A stretch of 64,000 bases of DNA from Vandiemenella viatica (lineage: Eukaryota; Arthropoda; Insecta; Orthoptera; Morabidae). The stretch's first letter is position 1, and each line of letters starts with the position of its first letter. The notes below the pieces were generated by a model. It was not told where the DNA came from and did no database searches. It saw only the letters and a list, made by a program, of their open reading frames with translations. Positions 55,628 to 64,000 of the stretch are shown here, one piece after another. The stretch covers positions 283,465,930-283,529,929 of the forward strand of contig JARYHS010008074.1 of assembly GCA_031002005.1 (NCBI GenBank). The letters run 5' to 3'. The position numbers and the translations under genes were made by a program.

Positions 55628-57471
55628 AGTAATTTTTCTTTTACGGAAACATTTTTTTTTGCTTTACAATTCCAATGTAAACATTTTACGTGCCCAGCAA
55701 CACATATCACAGAGATGTAGAAATGCTGTGTGCATTTTGTTCAGGTTAGTTGTATTCTGTTAAGGTCAGTGACAGTTTGTCCTACATACACTGTTTTTTT
55801 TTTTTAATTTTTCTGTTTCATAATATGTTTTAAGTATTTTACACCTATTATGCTAAACAAAAGTGGGGTTCTACTTTTCATTGTATTACAAGCATTCAAC
55901 CTCAGTATTCATCCCATTTTATTTCGCGAAATTTTCGCATGGGTTGTCTAGTTTATTGAATTTTCTTAACAGTTGGGTTAGTATTTGTTTATTATCTTAA
56001 TTTGGGACTATATGATATATTAATGTTGTCATTAAGTACTCCTTTACCACTGACTGTTACTTTTTAATATGGTAGTTTTTATATAGAGTGAGGGTGTTTG
56101 TGATGGATCAATTTCTACAAGATGTTTGGCAAATGTAGAATTACTACTATGTTTTAGTGAATATTAACTTAAACAAACCTAACATGATTCATTGCATCAT
56201 ATTTCTGTTAACAGTAACCTATTTTTCATCCTAAAAAGGTTAATACCAGAAAAAAAGTGAGTGTCTAAAGTCGTAATCTCCACAACAGGCTAATTTGTCC
56301 CTCAGAATTAATTACGTCTATCACTATCATATTATATAATCAAGATGGGAGCAGTACAGCAATCAAGATACAACTGCAAATTCAAACATACATGCTAAAA
56401 ACCAGGTACAATTTAAAAATAAAAAAGTATTTATGTCTTGTGTGTTCAGGTTCTCGCGACATAAGGCCCTGGCACAGTTTCAGCCAGTTAATGAAATAAG
56501 ACATACAGAATAATTACACCATAAATTAGAAACATATATTTAATGGTGTTCATAGCTGAACTAAATCTGGCATATGTAAACATGCACTAAAGCACTAATG
56601 ACATCACAAGCTATTTTACTTAATATTATTACCGACATATTATTAGCCCTGGCACAGAGGTTCAATGATATTAGTGTTAACTGCACTTGTATTATAAATA
56701 GGCTTAACTACACTGTATTAAGGTGGTGAGGACAGCTGTGTGTACTTATGCTTCGGGCATAATGAAAACTTACTCTTGAAGACAAAACTTGCAATGGCTA
56801 TCAAGAAAATCTATAAGCTCTGAGATAGACTATTAGTATGACATGTAGACAACATCAGTATAGAAAGAGTTATATCTGATTTGGAATTGTCTTCTGTGAC
56901 TGTCCTATGTACTATTAAGAACCAAAAGCCAAATGATACCTAATAACAACATATGGGACTTCCTTTTGAAGGCAAACCTGACATGGCACTGAATTAACAA
57001 ATCATTGAAGAAACAATCAGCCATGATTCGACTACAGCTGTCAAAAACTGTGTGTGTTGGCTGTTGTACATGAGCTGATCTTTTAATCAAACTCCTGATA
57101 TGTTCAAATGGATCAGGCAATCTAGATGACCGAAGCATTCACTGAAATTTTCCAGAATGTTCCTAAAAACAGTCAAATGATTTTGGCCCATATAAAGATG
57201 CAAAGGTCAGAATAACATTAGTAGGAGATCACATTACAGCTACCGGTATCTACTAAATATTCTGTATTGCAGTGGAGTTGAATTTATAACTTCAATTACA
57301 TTAGGAATAATTTAGATATGCAGTAACTTGAGGCCAACAATGCTTTCTGTTGTCACAATGTCCTATAGGAAGGCATTTAGAAAATAGTGAATCATTTAAT
57401 AACAAATGTTTAAGTTCCAGAATGAACTGTACAAAATACTTTGTAGTTTCCAAATAATAGCAATACATTAC
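55625..57471. other. Unassigned intronic DNA
   Basis: AT-rich. One 77-codon minus-strand frame at 56905-57138 has no recognisable motif and no splice context. Nothing else is assigned. Confidence 0.45.
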
Positions 57472-57676
57472 CTTCGCACCCTCTGTCTGTTTGGTTCATC
57501 ACCACAAACTAAACACAGCATTCCAACTTCCGTTATATCCTCCTTTGTTTTTAAAAAATGTTTGAACTCTTCTTTGTTGATTTGATATACTACTTTTATA
57601 GTAGCAGCTCCTTTAGCAGGGATTATTAAACGAGAAGGTTCAGTCTTTAAAGATGACTTTGATAGAAAGTCAAGAC
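57472..57676 (-). CDS. Spd-2: Spd-2/CEP192-like gene, exon before the C-terminal linker
   Basis: Acceptor AATTTCCTTACAG at 57677 and donor AAG|GTAATG at 57471. The exon is 205 bases; phase 1 in, 2 out. The peptide includes PSRLIIPAKGAATIKVVYQI and ends LCLVCGDEPNRQRVR plus a split Arg. This matches the end of a PapD-like domain in CEP192, whose last strand reads as a GD(E)xxRQQYRR motif and is followed by a variable linker and then the next ASH domain. The downstream exons keep that order on the same strand. Upstream exons lie beyond the window. Gene identity is by recognised family pattern, not by search. Confidence 0.75.
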
Positions 57677-58089
57677 CTGTAAGGAAATTATTGACTTCTG
57701 TAATCTACTTTTCTAGGTATATGTAGCTGACCTTGAATCAATAACAAAATGCAACAGATGCTAAAGTACAGGACAAAATCTTACAAACCCAATAAGAAAT
57801 AAAACATTCATATGCCCCGTTACGAAAATAAATAAATATATCATATTTTGAATATAAGAAACTAAATAGAGTGGATATTACACACCTATAACAACATTTC
57901 AAACAGAACATAAATGTACAAATGGTTTAAAATAAAAACACATTCTTCTATACTCAAACTAAGAAACCCACCAAGATATGTCAAAGTTAAAAAAGTTCTT
58001 CAACATTTTAACATATAGTAATAGATTTCAGCAACAACGGAATAGGAAGAAGTACCATGAGGCAATCTTAACATAATTAGATTTCTCAT
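57677..58089. other. Unassigned intronic DNA
   Basis: Intron upstream (in gene sense) of the 57472-57676 exon; AT-rich, nothing recognised. Confidence 0.4.
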
Positions 58090-59155
58090 TTATAAATTTT
58101 TACTACTGAACTACAAAACACCACACACATTGTTATTCTCTCTGAAGATATTAAGAACATACAACTTCCCAGAACTTGTTTCAGCAGGCCTCCCAACCTC
58201 AGCCAGTTCCTAGTCCACAAACACGTTCTACCTCGTCCCATCAGACAGCCCCAATGATCTTTCCCATGCAATAGACCCGGCTGTAACATGTGCAACATAC
58301 ACCATGCCTCCACCACTTTTACCAACCCTTTTACTGGCAAGAGCTTTCCTATCATAGGACACGTCACCCGTGAAACCTCCCACGTAATATTCCAACTAAC
58401 CTGCAAACACTGCCTGGCTTCCTATATAAGTTTGACTACCAATCCATTAGCCATTAGAATGAATGGTCCCCGTCAGACAGTTTTCACTCGAAATCCAAAA
58501 CATTCAGTAGCTATCCATGCCATCTCCCACGACACTAATAATTTTAATTCTTGTTTCACGGTCCATGCTATCAGAGTCCTCCCAAACAACAGCAGCTCCT
58601 CCGAACTCAGAAGGTGGGAACTTGCCCACCAATACAAACTATACACAAGGCAACCTCCTGGTCTCAATTTCAGATAATACCCAGTCAGTACTTTTCCTTC
58701 CCTCTATCCTCTCCTTGCCTCCATTACTACTGTCCATATTGAACCACCACATAGCAGAGGTGAAGTTTATCTACTAAAATCCTTTAATTTTATGATTATT
58801 GTATATTTTCGATTTTGTTTAGTTGTTTACTTTTACTTTCTCAAGTTTATGTTATGAACATTTTCATGTATTTTTCTGCACTTTGTGCAACATTTTGCAT
58901 TGCTCAGGTACTGGCTCCAATCCACTGTCCCCCTCTCCCTGTCCTCTGTTTGAATTTACCCCCACCATGTTTCTGACTAACAGTCATTTTGTGGTCTTCC
59001 ACACCACCCTACTTCCATAATTTTCTTCTGTTGACAAAGGGCCAAGTCCCAAAATATTCATTGTTTTTCCTGTTCTTGTGTATTTTTGTATCTTCACCCC
59101 AAGAAACAATCATCTAAGGTAAGTTGCGGTTCATTTCGCTATCCTTTTATTTGAA
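58090..59155 (+). mobile_element. PLE 3' part (plus strand)
   Basis: RT-EN linker (about 58150-58370, with CNMCNIHHASTTF), GIY-YIG frame (58288-58677), then non-coding tail with TTTGAATTTACCCCCACCAT and CTGTTGACAAAGGGCC (59026-59045), ending in GGTAAGTTGCGGTTCATTTC and a TA-rich tract. No RT core. It meets an opposite-strand PLE copy tail to tail at about 59155. Confidence 0.75.
58288..58677 (+). pseudogene. PLE GIY-YIG endonuclease
   Basis: 129-residue frame. The first 40 residues are the Cys-containing linker (MCNIHHASTTF...). HVIFQLTCKHCLASYISLTT corresponds to GIYxLTCxxCxxxYIGET (GIY and YIG both altered, here VIF and YIS). NPLAIRMNGPRQTVFTRNPK and LPNNSSSSELRRWELAHQYK follow the family order. 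Loss of the catalytic GIY-YIG residues suggests inactivity. Confidence 0.75.
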
Positions 59156-59979
59156 AATATATATATTACAAAAAGATTCTCTGAAATTAAACATTACCCG
59201 AGGTTAGTGGTGGTCTATTTAGGTAGTGGGAATGGAGGCAAAGAGAGGGTAAAAAAAAGTAAACTTAATTAATAATAATAACGACTGGGTATTTTCTTAA
59301 GTTGAGACCAGCTGGATGCCTTGTGCCCAGTTCGTACCGCTAGGCAACTCCCACATTCTGAGTTCAGAGGAGCTGATGGAACAGACCGTAAACAAGAGTT
59401 GAAGTTATTCATCTCATCGGTGATGGGCATGGGCAGCAACTGGGTGTTTTGGGTTCGGTGTGAATACCATCTGTGCGTGGCCATTTATTCTTATGGAAAG
59501 TGGATTTGTGGTAAAACCTATATATGAAGCCAGGCAGTGATTGCATGCTAACTGGTATATTAAATGAGGGGATTCATAGGTGGTGTGTCCTATGATCGGA
59601 AAGCTTTCCCAAGTGACAGGGTTGGTGAAAGTGGTGGTGGGATGGTTTATGTTGCACAGCGGGATCTAACGCTTGGGAAAGAGCCTTGGGACTGACTGTT
59701 GGGATGAGGAAGACTAAGTTTGTGGACTAGGAATTTGCTGAGGTTAGGGGGCCTTCTGAAACATGTTCTTGAAGGAGCAGGGAAGATTTTGGGAAGAATG
59801 GATATCATTTCTGGGAAATCATAACCCTGTTGGAGGCTACTGTTAAAGGATTAAAGGCCTGGGTAGTACTGTGAGATCAGGACTGGATTTTAGTTGGTTT
59901 TTGCGGGTTTGGTATGATTGATGGTTTGAGTAGTTTCTAATGTTGTCGATGAAAGCTGTTTGTTAACCAAAGTTGGAGT

Positions 59980-60460
59980 CTAGTTACGTGATATCAATGC
60001 TTGTGAAATGTTTGAATAACGCGTGAGGGACTGTTGGTTGGAACATAGACAAATGCCCTGAATGCCAAGACTGTAGGGGAGGGAACATTTGGTATAGTAC
60101 TGGTGGCAACTGCCAAAATGGATATACTGTTGAAGGTTGGTGGGTTTGATGAGGACTGAAAAGTTGAGGTAGCCATAGGAGAGGAACAAATCCACATCCA
60201 AGAATGAGGCCTGAGTGTGGGAGTAGGTCCAAATGAATTTCACCATGTTGAAGGTATTAAGATGGTTCAGGAAATTTAGCAGGTCTTTTTCACCATGCAC
60301 CCAAATCATAAAGATATCATCTATGAATCTAAGACATATGTGGAGTTTGAGAGGGACTTTCTACAGAAATATCTGTTCCAGATGGCCAATGAACAGGTTA
60401 GCACAAGAGGGGGCCATGTGGGTGCCCATGGTAGTGCCACAGGTTTGGCGATAGAGTTGT
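59980..60460 (-). pseudogene. PLE reverse transcriptase core
   Basis: Minus strand: QTCGTTMGTHMAPSCANLFI, then an in-frame TAG, then LRFIDDIFMIWVHGEKDLLN with the FxDD catalytic pair, TYSHTQASFLDVDLFLSYGY, VLIKPTNLQQYIHFGSC, matching the PLE order (TxMGxxxAPxxANLxM, F(I/V)DDIFxIW, LDVxxxxxxG, KPTxxxxYxxxxSxH). One stop and the absent N-terminal motifs mark it as a pseudogene. Confidence 0.85.
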
Positions 60461-60902
60461 TGCCTATAAGGAGAAGTAGATTTTGAGAATCAGGAGGCCA
60501 ATTTGATGAGGAAGTATGTCATAGGGAGGTTGATGGGAGGAAATGTTCCATGGCTCTGAGGCAATGCAAATGTGAAATGTTTGTGTACAAGGACATGATG
60601 TCAGTTGATACCAGGAATGAGTTGGAAGGAAAAGGTGTGGGTATAGTAGAAAGCTGGAAGAGGAAGTATTGTGTGTCCTTGATATGCGAGGGGAGCTGAC
60701 AGGCTATAGGTTGTAGGTGTTGATCAACTAAGACAGAGATGTGTTCAGTTGGCGATCTGTAAGCTACAACAGTAAGGCGTCCTAGATTGCCAGGCTTATG
60801 GATTTTGGGAAGGAGATAAAAGGTAGGTGCATGTGGATTCTGAGGAGTAAAAAGTGAGATTGATTGTGGGATAAGACCTTGCAGGGGCCAACTAAACTGT
60901 AC

Positions 60903-60998
60903 ATAAGGTGAGCAAATAATTATCCTGCAACACAGTTACTTTTACTAAATATTTATTAAAAGTAACTGTGTTGCAGGATAATTATTTGTTCACCTTAT
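60903..60998. mobile_element. 96-base palindromic MITE
   Basis: ATAAGGTGAGCAAATAATTA... to its complement ending CACCTTAT. It is a nearly perfect palindrome with its centre at about 60950, with two mismatched pairs and no spacer. TA at each edge (60904-60905 and 60996-60997) would suit a Tc1/mariner-derived MITE. It lies in the minus-strand PLE. Confidence 0.6.
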
Positions 60999-61489
60999 AT
61001 TTCAAAACAGTTACAGACTTTCAAAAGTCCATTTATCATGGATAAAATAAAAATAAACTGTACATATTTCTTTATTTTCTTGTTGACAGCAGGAGTCAGA
61101 TCTTTGCACAGGCCACAGTAATTGCTAGTGTCTGATAACTGACAAAGATTTCAGCCACATAGTCATACTGATTCATAAGTATAGTGGCCAAGCCTTTGTC
61201 AGGAGAAAGGGTGACAAGAGATGTTTCCTGGAATGGGATCCAGCTGGGCTAAAGTTACTGGTGTTCACCAAGGATTTATGGAAAGTGGGACAAGGCAAAC
61301 TAGTGGTCAGGAAATCCTCGAAAGTTTGGAAGGGGATGGTTCTGGGGAAGAAGTGGATAATAGTTTGAATTTGTTAAGACTGGGCTCCAGGTGGTCCTGA
61401 GGCTCCTGTTCACAGCCATGAGTGTTAAAGTGATACCGCCAGCAGAGTGTATGGCTGAATGAGAGATATCCATTCTCCCTGCCCCTGTC

Positions 61490-61892
61490 AGAACTTTGAT
61501 CAGTTAATCTTCTCCTCTAGTCCACAAACATAGCTTTCCTTGTCTTAACAGTCAGCTCCAAGGCTCTTTCGTATACAATAGACCCCACTACAAGATGTGC
61601 AACATACACCATCCCAACAGCCTTCTGATCATAGGACACGACACCTGCAAATCTCCAATACAATTTACCAGTTAACGTCCAACCACATCGCGATGTGGGA
61701 CGCCAGAAATGACAAACACACATGATACAGAAATTTTCAGGGTTAGCCCTTTGTCAACAGGAGAACATTATGAGGGGTGGGTGCCGTGGGAGACTGCCTC
61801 ATAAATAGACTGTTGGGCAGGAAAATGGCGAGGGGAAAATTCAAACTGAAGATAGGTAGAGTGGCAGCTATTCAGAGCTAATACCAGAGCAG
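61490..61892. mobile_element. Two oppositely oriented PLE scraps
   Basis: 61490-61700 (plus) carries the linker LVHKHSFP then PHYKMCNIHHP, like 58200-58330. 61700-61892 (minus) is a PLE terminal segment with CCTGTTGACAAAGGGC, like 35930-36090. They abut head to tail in opposite sense, another inverted PLE junction. Confidence 0.6.
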
Positions 61893-64000
61893 GGTTCCCA
61901 CTCTTTTAGCAAAAGAAAAATTAAGGCCTTTCTAAGGATTTTTAATGCATTTTTTCATATTTTTAAGGCTATATTTAATGTATTTTAAAATGTTGTGAAA
62001 AAACTAATATGCAACTTACAGCAAAGAAATTACAAAATGCATGTTAAGATTATGATGAAATAAGCTTTAATCAAGTTTATAAATTAATAAATTTCTAATA
62101 AATTTACTTTTGTTTTCACACAATACAGTGAATATTGAAACATTTTCCCTTTTCATATATTAAACATAAAATAAAAAACTACTATACCCCAGAAAACCGA
62201 CAAGGTCAAAAAGAAACATTACCACCTTAGTATTATGAATTACTGACATATAAATATATATTTTAACTTAATTTGTTTTTATACATTATAGCACATTAGC
62301 AGTTACATCAGAGAAAGATTGCCAAATTGTTAGCTCAATTACTTATTAGATTTCAGGTATAATGTTGAATGAGGAAGACTCACCCCCCCCCCCCCCACTT
62401 TTATGAAAGCTACATGTAAAAGACAAGTTAAAGATGAAACATTTTCCATAGGTTTAAGAAATACATGAAATACAACTTTTTCAACATCTTTCAGGTTACA
62501 GCACTAGTTCCTATTGGGCATATTTGATCAAATATTTTCTTATATGAGTAAAGTTTACTTACCAGATGAGCTGCAACATGTTATAAGGGTAAACATAAAA
62601 CATACTGGTAAGAGTTGTTAATATGTATGCAGGTTAAATAAAAAAACATACACTTTTTAAATGATATTTTTTTTTATTTTCACATTGTTTAAAAACAAAG
62701 GTCAATTCTCTTTTAAATCTTTCAATAGAGCCTTAATTTTACTTTCAATATCCTCAAATTCAGCTTTTTTAACTTTAGCGGTTTGTCGAAAACTATTGGA
62801 CTGTGTGATGTATCCCCTATAACCTCAGCTTTATCTGCTAGTTTATCAGCATTATCTTCAACATCTTTAATTGCAGTTTCTAGATGTGCCTTTTTACACT
62901 TCAAATCTTCCAAATCATCTAAAATAGATTTGTGTTTCACTCCCTGAATCCCTGTATTCTTTGCATTTTTTTTTTCTCTTCCAGGTACGCAATATACAGC
63001 CATAGCTGCATACATCCTTAACTCCTTAGCTATCAACAACTTATTTTTGCTGTTTATGAAATGTTGATTGACTAATCTTTGAGGCATTAAAGATTTTCAA
63101 CTTCCAACTGCTTGTTCACAGAGGAGCCTCGTTCAACATCTGCTTGTCCATGTGATAACAGCAACAATATTTTTACTACTTTGTGTACTCTGTTATAATC
63201 TTCTTTGCCCAGATACTTCTCTAAAAAGATATCTAATCATGAATGCTCATCATGTGGATTAAATGAGCTGAAGTTGTTCGAAGCATTTGAGGCAACTTGT
63301 TATAAAAAAACTGTGATATTGTATAAGAATTTCATCACAGTCTCCTTCTCAAATTAAATTTATTTTTGACAAGTGAATCAGAAGATATTTCATCTTTTCA
63401 TAACAATTGCTAATATTTAGCGCGATCTGTCTAGGATCAAGGCAAGTCATACTTCTTACAACTCTATAATTTATAGGAGATTTGCCCAGTACATGCTTAT
63501 TCATCGAAAAAATGAAGTCTTTGACCTCCTTTTTCATCTCGAAAACTTCTTTTTCAGACACTTTTGTGTTGAATATCATAGCCTTGATAAGTTGATTGCC
63601 TGCAACTCCTAAACTGGTGTTGCCACTTCTTGTACAATAGTCAATACTTTTGTGTGTTCTTTCTCAAAAACATTGAAGATAACAATAAAATTTGTAATAA
63701 AATATCTTATATCTATCTTTCACTTCCTACTGAATTGTTAAAAAGGAATTACATGTAGGTTTAGGCAAAGAGCCCTGTTCCACATGCTGTATGTAGCTTT
63801 TAACATCGTTCATATTTTTAATGCCGTTTCTGCTGCAGGTAAATTTTCCAACCACCTATGCGAATAAAATTTTGAGGACATTTTTTTACAAGTGAAATTA
63901 TTGAGGAAATCCTCTCTTCTCACGGGTGAATCTTTAAATAACCAAAATAAGGAAACTAGGACTGAATCAAGGTGCCAGCCAGAAGGTTGGCAACCATGTT
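61893..64000 (-). mobile_element. hAT-like transposon, truncated by the window end
   Basis: Left terminus CAGGGTTCCCACTCTTTTAG at about 61893 is a typical hAT end (CAGGGTTCCCA). The minus-strand transposase remnant occupies about 62722-63990. A poly-C run is at 62384-62396. The right terminus is outside the window. The 8-base duplication cannot be checked. Confidence 0.65.
62722..63990 (-). pseudogene. hAT-like transposase remnant
   Basis: Minus-strand pieces in order: KMSSKFYSHRWLENLPAAET (about 63890), GKSPINYRVVRSMTCLDPRQ (63349-63579), SHGQADVERGSSVNKQLEVE (about 63150-63090), then RLVNQHFINSKNKLLIAKEL and a C-terminal coiled-coil (LKCKKAHLETAIKDVEDNAD). The HRW(L/V)EN, SCLDP and SHGQADVERGxSVNK blocks belong to a widespread hAT-related family in animals. 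Frame changes and stops between blocks show decay. Confidence 0.75.

Larger units (their letters stand above)
59160..61480 (-). mobile_element. PLE with RT and GIY-YIG remnants (minus strand)
   Basis: On the minus strand an RT region lies at about 60460-59980, then a GIY-YIG C-terminal remnant (59484-59269, SCLRSVPSAPLNSECGSCLA), then the tail up to the TA tract. The 3' terminal repeat is missing where it meets the plus-strand PLE. Upstream sequence to about 61480 is PLE-like but broken, and includes a 96-base palindrome insertion at 60903-60998. Confidence 0.75.

Noticed and set aside
56905..57138. 77-codon minus-strand frame near a host exon
   Set aside because: No motif, no splice sites, and not needed for frame.

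Overview
This is a eukaryotic, almost certainly arthropod (insect-like) chromosome segment, AT-rich and dominated by transposable elements. The evidence is spliced exons with canonical signals, several retrotransposon and DNA-transposon clades (Penelope-like, I-like and CR1-like LINEs, piggyBac, Tc1, hAT, Helitron), tRNA-derived SINEs, long microsatellites, and an exactly 1000-base N gap (20866-21865). Nothing looks prokaryotic. I cannot name the species. The one host gene I can assemble is on the minus strand: the 3' part of a Spd-2/CEP192-type centrosomal scaffold gene. Its exons lie at 57472-57676, 38418-38486, 33228-33363, 32954-33120, 19599-19875 and 8562-8618, and every junction keeps reading frame. 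They encode about 300 C-terminal residues ending in a PapD-like (ASH) beta-sandwich. A poly(A) signal is at 8286-8291. The exons total under 1 kb of roughly 49 kb; the rest is intron (about 19 kb, 5 kb, 107 b, 13 kb and 11 kb) filled with repeats. The last intron appears to use a GC donor. Layout: 1-8260 is downstream intergenic DNA with a Helitron helicase relic, a decayed LINE, a CR1-like LINE and another LINE scrap. 8619-19598 (last intron) holds a piggyBac-like element split by a near-perfect inverted-repeat Penelope-like element (PLE), a cluster of PLE terminal repeats, a second piggyBac-like element carrying a SINE, and a complete Tc1-type transposon with an intact 340-residue transposase. 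19876-32953 holds the N gap, a very young 6.85-kb LTR element with apparently identical 566-bp LTRs (it encodes a coiled-coil/RGG protein and contains an antisense THAP exon), a LINE endonuclease fragment and a small inverted PLE. 33364-38417 holds a LINE fragment, a PLE split by a hAT MITE, a second hAT MITE of the same family and a ~117-bp tandem repeat. 38487-57471 holds LINE pieces, a PLE with RT and GIY-YIG domains plus duplicated 5S-rRNA-like segments, a nest of LINE > TIR element > full-length I-like LINE > SINE, and a ~167-bp satellite. 57677-64000 (upstream intron) holds oppositely oriented PLEs and a hAT-like transposon that runs off the end. How it fits together: the host gene sets the frame, and successive insertions make the introns. 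Nesting and intact target duplications give relative ages. The most distinctive theme is PLE copies with inverted terminal repeats, at least one carrying a hammerhead-ribozyme-like core.
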